A program made the translations under genes and the position numbers. A stretch of DNA of 64,000 nucleotides from Arabidopsis thaliana (lineage: Eukaryota > Streptophyta > Magnoliopsida > Brassicales > Brassicaceae). The DNA lies in contig NC_003070.9 in the NCBI RefSeq assembly GCF_000001735.4, positions 5,642,001-5,706,000 on the forward strand, read 5' to 3'. Shown piece by piece: positions 33,925 through 44,470 of the stretch; the first letter of the stretch is position 1, and the number at the start of each line of letters is the position of its first letter. The notes below the pieces were generated by a model. It was given only the letters and a program-made list of their open reading frames with translations. It was not told where the DNA came from and ran no database searches.

Positions 33925-36686
33925 TTAAGTTTTACGAGGTGGAGGTGGTGGTGGCGGTGAACTGCTGCTGCTGCTGTTACTGCTGCTTCTTTTTCCTCTC
34001 AGTGGCCTAAACATACCCAACAACAACCCATTTTCTTTTATTAGACTTCAACGCAAAAAATTTCTACACAACAATTCTATTTTTCTCTGTTTCATCACCA
34101 AACTCACCAAGAAAGTATAGGTCCCAGATGTTTATGCTATGTCTTTTATCAGGAATTGGGGTAACCCTTAACTTTACTATACATAACTTAACATTGGAAC
34201 TTCTTCAATTAATGCATTCTACAGACTATAAAGTGTTTCCAGTTTAAGACGAGGATTAGTGTTAAGACAGAAAGTGTTTACCTCTTAGGACTGCGGCTCC
34301 TTGAAATCTTCCTAGGAATCTGTAAGGTTTAATAATGCACAAATGATAGAAAGTCAAGAGTCAAGACATATAACTCGCAAGGCATCAAAAATTTTATAGC
34401 TAAAAAGGGATCTGCAAGAAGCCCTTACCCTTCTGGGACTTGGTGAACTAGAGTAAGAAGATGACCTCCCACGTCTCCCAGCTGGACCTCGTCCCCTGCT
34501 TACAGTTAAAGACAAAATTAATTCATGAACAAACCCCAGACGGATCTATATAACTTAGTCATATTGGGTATCAACGTCTCTAGGAGCTGGTATGTCAGAA
34601 ACCTAGGTAAAAGGATAAGACAATGTAGGATCTTGGGGTATACTCATGAATTATGAAAGACTTAAAAACTTGTTATGAATCAGTCTTAGCTATGCATCTG
34701 TAACAAAATAAAACCCACGAGAGAGACCCCAGAAAAAAGTTTAAATGAGTTCCAACATACTTGCGGGGTGAGATGGAACTTGAACGAGAGCGACCAGGCC
34801 TACGAATTGGGGATCGGCTACGCCTACGGATTGGAGATCTTCTGGGAGGACTGCGTAGTCTCCTTGGAGGTGGAGACCTGAAACACGCCGAATACAAAAC
34901 ATATATAAAACTGACACATTTTTCCCGGTCTAATTTACTGAGTAATATAGTCTATAAAGCTGTGATTCCTAAACTTCGATTACTAAGGGTGTAATTCAGG
35001 TACCAAATAGACATACCTTCGTCTTAGAGGAAGAGGAGACCTTCTTCGAACAGGACTGCCACGAATTCTTCTAGGGGAGCCCCTGCTGACAGATAAAAGG
35101 TGAGCTATCGAATCTGAAACACACCAGACAAAACAGATGGTGCCATAACTAACCTTGGAGGAGATCTATATCGTCTTGGAGGGGGAGAAGATGGAGAACG
35201 GCCTCTAGATGGTGATGCTGGCCTACGTCTAGGAGGTGTATCACCGCGACGGCGGATAGGAGAGCCCGGCCTCCGGCGATGGGGAGAATCAGGTGATCGC
35301 CTTCTAGGTGATAAGCCTCTCCTAGGTAGAGGTGATCGCCTTCTCGGAGAAAGCCCTGTTTTCCGTTGAGGAGATGCTAAGCACATATTGATGATACTAA
35401 TTAACACAACATAAAGCATATACTACAACAATTATAAATAACCAAAATATAAGGATTTGACATACTCTCTCTTGGGCGCCTGGGACCACCATCTTTCTCA
35501 GCGTCAGCAGCAGCATTATCAGATTTTGGAGCATCTCTTTTTGGTGCAGCTGAGACAGGTTTAGGGGGTGAAGATACTTTCTGACGAGGTGGTAGTGTGA
35601 ACGTTGCTTTAACAACCTTTCCATCAATTTGGGCCTGTGTTCAGTGAACAAAAAAAAAACATGCATAAATCTTCTCTGTCAATATGTCAAGTACAGTGCA
35701 TTTCATAATTGGAAAGAGACATACACCATCCATGTAGAGCTGAGCTTTCTCAGCATCAGCTCTTGCCTTGAACTCAACATAACCATGTCCTCTTGGAAGA
35801 TTAACCTGTTAATAATATTCAAAGGAATTATGAGCAGATTTCAACAAGTGATGCAAGTAAACAACAGAGAGTAAAGAGAATAGCAACTTACAGCTCGATC
35901 CATCGCAATTTCGACATGTATAACTTCACCAAAGTTGCCTAATAATAACATGAAACCAAGCCATGTTATAAGACTTAACATTTAGCCAACACAAGGAAAA
36001 CAAAAGACCAGTGATGATCGTAATGCCGTATACACTACTGATGACATTAGCGGACATGTGTAGACAGTTATCATGTAGTAAGATTAGAAGAAGCAGAAGA
36101 AACAGAGAAAAGAGAAATCAACATACCAAAGATTTCTTTGAGATGGGCTTCATTCACATTCCTGCTAAGAGAATCAACATGGAGAACAAGAGATTCTTGA
36201 ACAGCTTTCCTGAAAGCATAAAAGATTGTAAAGTCAGTAATGACGAAAGCATAAACACTAGAATATATTTATGTGAACGAGTCAGATATTACTTGGAAGG
36301 TGAAGATGCTCCTTTAGATGGTGGAGGAGGAGGAGAGCGACCTCGCCTAGCAGGTCCAGCAGGACTACACAAGAAGATACATCAGAACATCAATTCGAAT
36401 TCGAGCTGAACGAACCAAGAAGAATGAAAGCGAAATTACACAAATCCAATTCGAACAATTGGTAAGTGATTGAAAGAAACCCTAACCTTTTTCCACGACG
36501 TGGAGGACTGCGACTCCCAGAACTGACGCTTCGCGAAGGAGATGAAGATGAAGAGAGCGATCTAGAACGGGAGCGTGAGCGGGAAATAGACCTGGAGGGG
36601 CTCGAACCCGAACGAGATCTGGAACTGGAACGAGATGACGAGCCAGACACGGAGGGGGAACGACGGCCACGACTTGGTTTCGCCAT
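33925..36686 (-). CDS. SR45: SR45, RNPS1-type splicing regulator
   Basis: Twelve minus-strand exons: 36686-36487, 36364-36293, 36209-36127, 35938-35892, 35805-35725, 35634-35466, 35376-35154, 35082-35017, 34877-34761, 34495-34429, 34319-34282, 34006-33925, giving 414 residues (SR45.1). Order: N-terminal RS domain (SRSRSGSSPSRSISRSRSRS), an RRM at about residues 98-176 (LVLHVDSLSRNVNEAHLKEI; RGHGYVEF as RNP1), then a long Arg/Ser/Pro RS2 domain and a C-terminal SSSSPPPPPPRKT. Exon 7 has two acceptors 21 nt apart (35376 and 35355), matching the known SR45.1/SR45.2 isoforms with and without the seven-residue phosphorylated segment. It acts in nuclear speckles as an ASAP/exon-junction partner in splice-site choice. 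The in-frame upstream ATG (36728) was not used because MAKPSRGRRSP is the family start. Confidence 0.96.
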
Positions 36687-37258
36687 GGGCGAGAGATATC
36701 GAGAAAATCGCGAGAAACCTTGCTTCAAAACCCTAGCGGATAAAAAAGATTAGAGGAGAGAGACAGACAGACAGACTGTGACTTTTTTTTTCCAGTCTCC
36801 TTTTTTTTTCCGCGGACTGCAAATTAAACCGAAGATGATACGTGGCAGGTTTTTATTTGCTTGATAAATTGAGGGATTTATATGTTTTTTAAAGCATTTT
36901 ATAAAGTATAAATACCATAATGAGCTCAATTTGTGTCCTTTCCCATTTTTCATATCAGATTTGAATGTGTCACTAATCAAAAGTTCTTCAAATCCTACAG
37001 GAAAATTCAAACAGAAAAGCTAGTAACTCCCATAAAAAATTCAACAACTTATAAAATGTTGTAATCGATTGTCTGTGGTCGTGTACACCATCCAATTAGG
37101 ATCAATTAGATACCATTTTTCTATAGCTCTCTTGTTGTCCCATAATTTGTTGATATTGTTGTTGCCTTGGTACAAACTTAAGAGCAATCTCAAAATCAAA
37201 GTATCTTAGATTGAATCTAGTCATTGAATAACACCGAAACCATTAAGGTTTATTCATA
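36687..37258. other. SR45 upstream region
   Basis: Leader and promoter of SR45, with poly-T/poly-A tracts at about 36785-36815. No other gene seen. Confidence 0.5.
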
Positions 37259-37818
37259 CATCTATATAGAAGTGTCAAATGGTCATCTGACCATGGGCTA
37301 AGCCCAGTCCACAACATTATGGACAGTCCATGGTCGGCCCGTAATGAAAACGGGCTATATGGTCTAAAGACCAATTTTGTCCATGGGTTTAATGGGCTAG
37401 CCCACACGGTTTATGGTTGGCCCATCAATTTTTTCAACACATAAATTTTTTTCTCTTCTCTCTCTTTCGGCAACGACGCTCTCTCTCCCGGCGACAAAGC
37501 TCTCTCTCGGCGACGACCAAGCTCGACCTCTCTCTCAACTCCTACTCCGGTTAGTTCTACTAGCTTGTGGGTTTGTCCAAAGTTCAATTGTGAATTTTGG
37601 ATATGAGGAGAGCTAGCTAGCAAATGGGCACTTTTCAGATTTTGTTTATGTTTCGCCATTTCGAATTTCATTATGAATTGAAGCACATCAATATGTAGAG
37701 ACCCTTTGTGTTGTAAGTTCATGCTTAATTATTCCAGAAGGCTAGTGATTTAGTCAAGTTCATGCTTTATTTGTTTATCACTGCTAAACGTGTGTATGTC
37801 TTTATTTGTTTCAGAAAT

Positions 37819-39215
37819 ATGGAATTGGATACTCAAAACTTGGTTGATGAAGACAACTTTAATCTTGAGGATCAAGAAATGGACCATGAAGATCCAGAAA
37901 TGGATCAGATACTACCTCATGAAACTGCTTCTTCAGGGACAGCTGAGAGAGGTAAAAGTAGTGTAAGTAGATTTCGTGCTGCATGCTGGAAAAACTTCGA
38001 TAGAGGACAGAAATATCCTAATGGGAAAACTGAGGTTACATGCAAATATTGTGAGCAGACTTATCACTTGAATCTGAGACGAAATGGTACTAATACCATG
38101 AATCGTCATATGAGATCTTGTGAGAAGACTCCTGGAAGTACACCTAGAATTAGCAGAAAGGTGGATATGATGGTCTTTAGAGAAATGATTGCAGTGGCTT
38201 TAGTTCAACATAATCTTCCATATTCGTTTGTCGAATATGAAAGAATTAGAGAAGCCTTTACATATGCTAACCCTTATATAGAATTTTGGAGCAGAAATAC
38301 TGCAGCTTCTGATGTCTACAAGATTTATGAAAGAGAGAAAATTAAGCTTAAGGAAAAGTTAGCTATAATCCCGGGTAGAATATGCTTAACAACAGATTTG
38401 TGGAGAGCTTTAACTGTTGAAAGTTATATTTGCTTAACAGCTCATTATGTAGATGTTGATGGTGTTCTGAAAACGAAGATCTTATCTTTCTGTGCTTTCC
38501 CGCCTCCACATTCTGGAGTAGCTATAGCAATGAAGCTTAGTGAGCTGTTGAAAGATTGGGGAATTGAGAAGAAAGTTTTTACTTTAACTGTAGATAATGC
38601 TTCTGCAAATGATACTATGCAAAGCATTTTAAAGCATAATGCTTCTGAAAATGCATTCTTATACTTAGTGAGAATTTTGTTTTGTTGGTCATATTTCAGG
38701 GGTTTTACTCTTACTTTTCTGAAAGAAATGGAACTGGAAAATCACCATTAGATATGTACTTGGAAGAGCCTGTGTTAGATATGGTCTCTTTTAGAGATAT
38801 GGATGTTATTGCATATTGGAAAAACAATGTCTCGCGTTTTAAAGAATTGTCATCGATGGCATGTGATATCTTAAGCATTCCGATCACTACCGTGGCATCG
38901 GAATCAGCTTTTAGTATAGGTAGTCGTGTGCTTAACAAATATAGAAGCTGCCTTTTACCTACTAATGTGCAAGCCCTCCTATGTACTAGAAACTGGTTTC
39001 GTGGATTTCAAGAAGTTGGTAATATTCACATCTTGAACTCGTTTATAATAGTAAACTTATATGGCTTTTGGACTGCAGCTTTTAGATTAATAGCTCGGTT
39101 TTTCTTATTGAAGAAACTGATGAGATCCAAGGTCAAGAGGACACAAACACCACCCTTGCATGAACGTTTCAAGACTGGGAAGAAACAAGTACATGGTTGT
39201 TCTCTTAAGCTCTGA
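37819..39215 (+). pseudogene. hAT transposase remnant, internally deleted
   Basis: From the ATG at 37819 the frame gives an acidic N-terminus, then a BED zinc finger (CKYCEQTYHLNLRRNG...HMRSC), then the start of the catalytic fold (ICLTTDLWRALTVESYICLT, TVDNASAND) up to about 38660. The hAT dimerisation domain appears in another frame at about 38754-39000 ([30 protein letters not shown]). Most of the middle, about 250 residues of a usual 650-700, is missing. The junction near 38665-38700 shows a short intron-like GTGAG...TTTCAG segment of only ~32 nt. It is a deletion derivative, not an active transposase. Confidence 0.8.
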
Positions 39216-39279
39216 GCCTATGGTTATGTGTTTATTATTCTCAGTACATGGCTGATTTGATGATGTATGTCTTTGACAG

Positions 39280-39330
39280 ATTGTTATAGGTTGTGATGGT
39301 ATCCGGTCTAAGGTTGCAACTTGGATGACA
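39280..39330 (+). pseudogene. Captured exon fragment of an FAD-dependent monooxygenase
   Basis: After an acceptor-like CTTTGACAG the frame reads IVIGCDGIRSKVATWM. This is the FAD-binding block of the salicylate-hydroxylase/CTF2/MO1 type (consensus GCDGxxSxVAxWxG). The match stops after TWM and unrelated hAT sequence follows. The piece lies inside the hAT element and has an exon border on its left, so it looks like a captured host-gene piece with its intron end. Family match is by eye. Confidence 0.5.
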
Positions 39331-39881
39331 GATTTTGGTTTGGAATTGATTCTGGATTTTGTCTCTTACTTATAATCATTTGTGATTGATTACATTGTGG
39401 AAATGTTGTTTAAGCTTATTGTTTTACCTAAGCTTATTGAAGATGGCCACTTCTGGTTTCCAATTTCTAGATGTTGGAGTAGTATTGAAATGGGTTTCTC
39501 TGTTAAATCATTCTCCATGTAGCCATTGTAGGCTTTTTTCTTTACTTGTAGGTGCATATAGAGAGTCTTAGATGCGTGTTTGAGTTGTCACGGTTGATTA
39601 CAAGACTGGGAAGAACAGGTACATGCATGTTTGATTTCATGTTGATGTTATGGTTTTATAAATAGAGCTTTTGACGAGATTGTGTGAAAATGCATTGTAT
39701 ATAAACATCATTGTATGGGCTGGCCATGGGCTGACCATTGGACAATGGTCTTTAATGGTCTTGGACAAATTTTTAGACCATTGTCCATTAAAGACCAACC
39801 AATAAAACCCATGAAAAAAATGGTCCAAGTGGACATGACCAATGGGCTTTGGACAGCCCAATTGACACTTCTACATCTATA

Positions 39882-40211
39882 TAAACTAATCTGATTTATC
39901 ATCATAAAACACTTCCAACGCCATTTGGTCCTATTCTTGCAAAACCTTTTACAATCATGAATCATGGTGTTTGAAAATTGTCCATCGTTTTTGCAAGATA
40001 CAAAGAAGAGGATTCAGATAACATGAACAATATTATTAAAACTAGGCCACAAGGTTGGGGTACAATGTCTTAAACAAATAGTAAAGCCAGAAACTTTAAA
40101 GAAGAGAATCAAACCTACTAATTAAGAAAGCAACATACTAATTAAGCTTCAGTGAGATGGAAAAGCCTTCCTACAAATCAGTAGATCATAAAGTCAAAAG
40201 CTAATTCTAAC
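39882..40211. other. Short intergenic region
   Basis: 3' flank of the 845-residue minus-strand gene. No gene seen. Confidence 0.5.
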
Positions 40212-42749
40212 TCATTGTCCAGAATGTTGATGGTTCCTGATCCTGCTTGAACGTCTCACAGGTGTTATCATCTCTTTCTCTTCGTGACCACTTCTCTTTT
40301 GTATCTTCTCATATGTTGTGAAACTTCCATATGAAACAGAACCTATGGAGTACTCTGATGCAGAGGAAGCCATGGATTCACCGCTATCATTACTCTTCTT
40401 GCCTCCTCCTCCGCTTTGATGTTCTTTAAGATCATCTTTCTTGTTGCTGCAGCTGTGTAATGGTTTGTTCTTACTGAAGCTGAAACTCATCTCAGAAGGG
40501 AATGATGATACCTCTCTTTTTCTGTCATCACCAACTTCTTCTTCTTCTTCCTTGAAATTCAATGAAGAAAGCCTTTCTCTGATCAGATTCTCTACTGGCA
40601 CATGCTCGACAACTTTAGTTGCAGAGATTGCTGTTGGTTCGCCATCTTCATGTTGCAGCATCACAGGTTTTGTCTTCTTCTTGGCTAATAGGAAACCAGC
40701 TGCTACTGCTGCAAGTATAACCATCATAGTCGAAAACAAGACTAACACTTTCTTCTGGCCACTCAACAAAATGTCCTCCGAACCTGCATCATTAACAACT
40801 TCACCAAACCCACTCTCTTCTTCTTCTACTTCATTACCGTCATGTTCAACATCTGTAGCTTCTTCTGAAACACTGAGGCTACCTCCAGCAATTTCCCCAA
40901 CACCTTCTTCTTCTTGTACAGTTTCAACATTGGCTACTCCGGTTTGTTCTTGCTGGTTACTACTGATTGCAGCAGACTGCACATCGTCAAGCAGTTGTGC
41001 GTCGGATTCAGCTTCTTCCATGTTATTCTGGTCATTTTCTTCATATTCTTCCTGCCCTTCAACAACATCAGTTTCTTGGCCACCATGTCCTTCTTCAGAA
41101 AGAGATTCTGAATACCTTTCACCTCCGTTCACCTCTGTATCTGTAGCTATCTTGATCTCAGCCTGCTCATCACATTCATCAACAATTTCTAAGTTTACCT
41201 TTCCTTCTTCATTCTCCTGCTCGACTTCATTATCATCTTCTTCGTAGACAGCTTCAAGACTGATTTCACCACTGTTTTCCGATTCTTCTTCAGGTTCCTG
41301 ATGACCAACATTCACTTCTTCTATATCCACTTCTAAGCTATCCACTATGAACCCATCAACAATGATTTCAACACTAGTTGACTGGAAAACAGCATCAGAC
41401 AACCTTTTGTCTTCCAAAAGAACTGTCAAGTTATGAAATTGAAAAGGAACACTTCCCTCCTCTTCTCGTAGACTTGAGACCAGCTTATCAAGATACACAA
41501 ATGATGATTCTGCCCACATCCTCAGCTTTGCACCCAACTGCTCAAAGTTCTCGCTAGCAGACATTATGATCTCTGGAGAGATGTTAAACTGATAGAAAGG
41601 TGAATCTGTGATGGTTTGTTGAGAAAACGTCGTTGAAGAAACCAACAACAGATACGCCACACCAAGAGCCAAAATCCAACCAAGCAACATGGATGTCTTG
41701 CTGAAACGAGACTGTTTTGAAATCTGATGAGTTTCTTCTTCTTCAATGCTTTCGCCAACTACTACTTCTTCTTCTTCATCATCACTCTCTACAGCTTCCA
41801 AACGCTCTTCACCATCAACATCCAGAATTTCCTCTGCGGCTTCCAAACGCTCTTCACCATCATCTTCTTGTTCTTCTACTGCAACTACACCTTCCTGAGA
41901 AGCAACTTCCTCCTCTTGTTGACCTTCCTCCTCTCGTTCTGCAGACAAATCAGTGTCAGAAGAAGAGCTTTCAGAGATGAAAAGCTCCTCAAGCTGCTTG
42001 CACTCATCAGAACGATGCTCAATTTTTGGATTTGGCTTATAATGGAGAAACTGAGGCCTCGGTGACAAGTAATTCTTCTTTGGATCATAAGGTGCCACCA
42101 CTGGATCCACTTCATGAGACTCAAACACAGGAAATGTGCATGGAACATAAGGAGGAAGAGGACTGATCTTGAAGCTTGAATTATCATTACTCTTCCTCTC
42201 AAGAATCTCATCGAAATCACTGACAGTAATATCATGTGATTCCTCTTCACGAAGCTGCTTAGTTTCATCGATGCAAATCTGGTCTACATCTTTATCTTCC
42301 CCAATGATGCTTATCACATCAGAAAACGAGACAGACGACTTTACCTGAACCTGGTGATGGGATTTGTCAAAGGATCGAGACACTTCGTTTTTATCAGACA
42401 AGATCTTCTTCCTCGGCGATGGATTGATCTTGGAAACGGCTGAAATTGTCGGTGACATGAAATGCTTGGAACCTTTTGTTGGACCTTTGACGACATTAGC
42501 GATTTGATCCTTGTCGTTCTGATTCTCTTTATCACCAATCTCAACACGATTACTGCATTCTCTACCGATTGAGTTTCTCCGGGACGGATCTGCCGAAAAT
42601 GGATTGCCTCGGAAACTGCGACGCATCAGATCTCCGGTTTCCGAGTTTCTTTGCTTAGGGTTTGGTCTGGAAGGCATTGAAGGCGAAGAGGAAGAGAATA
42701 GAGAAGAAGGAGAAACAGAGATCTTGTTCTTTGCTGGAGAAGACGCCAT
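40212..42749 (-). CDS. Acidic protein with two membrane segments (At1g16630-type), unknown function
   Basis: A single uninterrupted frame of 845 residues. The N-terminal ~240 residues are Ser/basic-rich (KNKISVSPSSLFSSSS; RRSFRGNPFSADPSRRNS) with a conserved-looking YLSPRPQFLHYKPNP. An acidic stretch at ~255-345 follows, holding a short internal duplication (DGEERLEA twice). Membrane segment 1 is at ~354-374 (MLLGWILALGVAYLLLVSS). A Glu-rich region precedes segment 2 at ~669-689 (VLVLFSTMMVILAAVAAGFLL), which is followed by KKK. The C-terminus ends with ITPVRRSSRIRNHQHSGQ. The two hydrophobic segments suggest a membrane protein with a lumenal acidic loop. I know no function. A 268-residue antisense frame at 40441-41247 is a shadow of its Glu codons. 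Confidence 0.88.
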   Translation of the reverse strand: MASSPAKNKISVSPSSLFSSSSPSMPSRPNPKQRNSETGDLMRRSFRGNPFSADPSRRNSIGRECSNRVEIGDKENQNDKDQIANVVKGPTKGSKHFMSPTISAVSKINPSPRKKILSDKNEVSRSFDKSHHQVQVKSSVSFSDVISIIGEDKDVDQICIDETKQLREEESHDITVSDFDEILERKSNDNSSFKISPLPPYVPCTFPVFESHEVDPVVAPYDPKKNYLSPRPQFLHYKPNPKIEHRSDECKQLEELFISESSSSDTDLSAEREEEGQQEEEVASQEGVVAVEEQEDDGEERLEAAEEILDVDGEERLEAVESDDEEEEVVVGESIEEEETHQISKQSRFSKTSMLLGWILALGVAYLLLVSSTTFSQQTITDSPFYQFNISPEIIMSASENFEQLGAKLRMWAESSFVYLDKLVSSLREEEGSVPFQFHNLTVLLEDKRLSDAVFQSTSVEIIVDGFIVDSLEVDIEEVNVGHQEPEEESENSGEISLEAVYEEDDNEVEQENEEGKVNLEIVDECDEQAEIKIATDTEVNGGERYSESLSEEGHGGQETDVVEGQEEYEENDQNNMEEAESDAQLLDDVQSAAISSNQQEQTGVANVETVQEEEGVGEIAGGSLSVSEEATDVEHDGNEVEEEESGFGEVVNDAGSEDILLSGQKKVLVLFSTMMVILAAVAAGFLLAKKKTKPVMLQHEDGEPTAISATKVVEHVPVENLIRERLSSLNFKEEEEEVGDDRKREVSSFPSEMSFSFSKNKPLHSCSNKKDDLKEHQSGGGGKKSNDSGESMASSASEYSIGSVSYGSFTTYEKIQKRSGHEEKEMITPVRRSSRIRNHQHSGQ

Positions 42750-44082
42750 GAATGAAAATCACTCCGGAAATCAGAATGGGTTATTTAACAAATCTCAGAT
42801 TTTTTGCGCTCGTTAAAGGAAAGAAAATATGCAAGAATCTGCAAGATTGTGAATGTAAAAAGTTCCTAAGTTTTTGAATTTTTAAAAGAGAGAGAGATAG
42901 AGAGATCGTAACGGCTAGTTGCCAATTTGCGATTTATTTATACATAGTGGATAGAAAAATCCCTAATAATTTTAAGTATTGCAAATTGATTCTGATTTTG
43001 ACCATTTTTCACTGATACCCTAGTTTTCCAAATTTCTGTTATCTCCCCATAAATTTAAGATCTATCTAAATGCCCCATGCTTATTAAAGACTTCACAACG
43101 TAAGATTTGATTCCTCTTTCTTCCTGTAAAGTTGTTAAATTTATAAACGTGGATATTTATGGACAATGTAGAAACAGTGGGAAGAAATTAATGATTCTCA
43201 AAACCTTGGGGTTCAAATTAAAACAAAATTTCAATTTCTGTAGCCGGAAAATAGAGCAGACGATGTAACTGGGCCGCCACGATGATGACACGTCTGATCG
43301 CAGAGAATAAACTAGCCGTTATGGGCTCTCGTAAAGGGTAAGAGACGTTAATCAACCTATTAAAAAGACAGGTAAATCAGAAAAGCAGGCTTTGGGCCCG
43401 TCCACTGATGGAAAAAGTGAAAGCACCAATTATGTTGAAGGTTTTTACTTAACGGGCTTTTGACTGACATTAAAGAAAATTTGGTCATCGGCTAACTAAA
43501 TAGGCCCAGTTTACATTATTTTCTGAGTTCCAATGAAATAAAATCCTTTTCTAAAAGTCATCCTCAAATACCACATCTGTGTGAACCTCATCGACACAAA
43601 TCAGAATATCTTTCATAATTTTATGGATTTATAACTTATTTTGCGATTATCTGCGAAAGTGATTAATTAAGATGAGTGTTCATGTTGCAGAACTAATCGT
43701 TTTCGGAATAACTACCATCAAAATAGTTCTAGACAATTGTTACAATTACGTTTCTAGATTAATTTAGTCCATGAGAATTGAATTCTGAGGGGATTACTTT
43801 TCCTTCTTTCAGGCCAAATTTTTGCTATTGAATATCAACCTGTTGATATGAGTTAAATCTGCATTATGACTTATGAACGCAAACGAAGAAAAAAATACCA
43901 AATCAATTTAACAACAGAAATAACAATCAGAACTTTGGTATGAAATACTTAGAACCAAATCAACCAATGATGAATTTTTCTCAATCGATTTAAGGCAAAT
44001 TGAGACAAAACTAAAAGATCCGACAAAATCCGATTCTGAGAAAACAAAATCAACGATTTCATACTAAAAGAAAAGGATTTAA
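42750..44082. other. Intergenic, promoter of the 845-residue gene
   Basis: Leader and upstream region of the minus-strand gene (GA repeat at about 42888-42904), then AT-rich sequence with GGCC/GGGCC motifs near 43271, 43394 and 43503. A 9-bp perfect inverted repeat (43938-43946 with 44056-44064) encloses ~109 bases next to the snoRNA gene. No protein gene seen. Confidence 0.5.
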
Positions 44083-44192
44083 GGGAGAGCGAGATTCAGA
44101 TGGTAGTGCATGATGGTAAGATCATCAATGATGGTCAGAGTTGGATTGTTCTATGGAATCATCTTTCATCATCATTATCACCGCTCTCTCCT
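44083..44192 (-). ncRNA. C/D-box snoRNA predicted to guide 25S rRNA methylation
   Basis: All parts are in order on the minus strand. Terminal stem: GAGAGCG-type (44183-44189 with 44085-44091). Box C: ATGATGA (44169-44175, with a second overlapping copy). Box D': CTGA (44135-44138). Box C': TGATGA (44122-44127). Box D: CTGA (44096-44099). Directly 5' of box D' is GAACAATCCAAC (44151-44140), an exact 12-nt complement of GTTGGATTGTTC, a conserved stretch of large-subunit rRNA known to me from plant and animal 25S/28S sequences. By the D+5 rule the target would be the fourth base, a G. The ~110-nt length is normal. A suitable promoter lies upstream. I cannot say whether it is already annotated. 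Confidence 0.75.
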
Positions 44193-44363
44193 CTTTATTA
44201 AGAGTAAAACATCGACTTTAAATCTAAGAAAACACAACACAATAGACAAAATAACTTCTAAATTTTTCCCTAGAAAATAGTAATGAAGCTTCGAGAAAAC
44301 ACTGAATTTCTAGAGCAGACGCTGTTTCGAAGAATTCTGAGTCGTACATCAAAAGATTTGAGG

Positions 44364-44470
44364 TCTTTAAATAGTGGAGAGAACTCTAGGGTTTTAAGTT
44401 GGATCTTCTAGGTCGATAGGATTTGTCTCAGCTCGTTATTGGGCTATTGGGCTGTATAATTTGGCCCAAT
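44364..44470 (-). promoter_or_regulatory. snoRNA-type promoter: TATA, telo-box and site II motifs
   Basis: Reading on the minus strand: site II-like GCCCAAT/TGGGCC motifs at 44461-44470, 44446-44453 and 44438-44445, then the telo-box AAACCCTA at 44394-44387, then TATTTAAAG at 44373-44364. Telo-box plus site II is the known signature of Arabidopsis snoRNA and ribosomal-protein genes. No protein frame follows downstream, only the snoRNA ~170 bp away. A stem (44289-44302 with 44321-44332) between promoter and snoRNA could be an RNase III-like processing hairpin. Confidence 0.6.

Larger units (their letters stand above)
37267..39873 (+). mobile_element. hAT DNA transposon with 8-bp target duplications
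   Basis: It starts TAGAAGTGTCAA at 37267 and ends TTGACACTTCTA at 39873: perfect 12-bp terminal inverted repeats. It is flanked by the 8-bp duplication CATCTATA (37259-37266, 39874-39881), the hAT rule. Subterminal regions repeat GGCCCAT/ATGGGC and GGTC/GACC motifs in both orientations, as expected for transposase-binding sites. Inside are N- and C-terminal parts of a hAT transposase and a piece of what looks like a host gene. Sharp ends and exact duplications suggest a fairly young insertion, but it cannot make a full transposase. Confidence 0.9.

Noticed and set aside
36466-36753. 95-codon plus-strand frame rich in Arg/Glu
   Set aside because: Antisense of the SR45 N-terminal RS domain.
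40441-41247. 268-codon plus-strand open frame
   Set aside because: Antisense of the Glu/Asp-rich codons of the 845-residue gene, giving Ser/Thr-rich nonsense.
43967-44039. Second C/D snoRNA on the plus strand (ATGATGA ... CTGA)
   Set aside because: The boxes are present but flanking bases cannot form a terminal stem, and no C'/D' pair or rRNA-like guide was seen.
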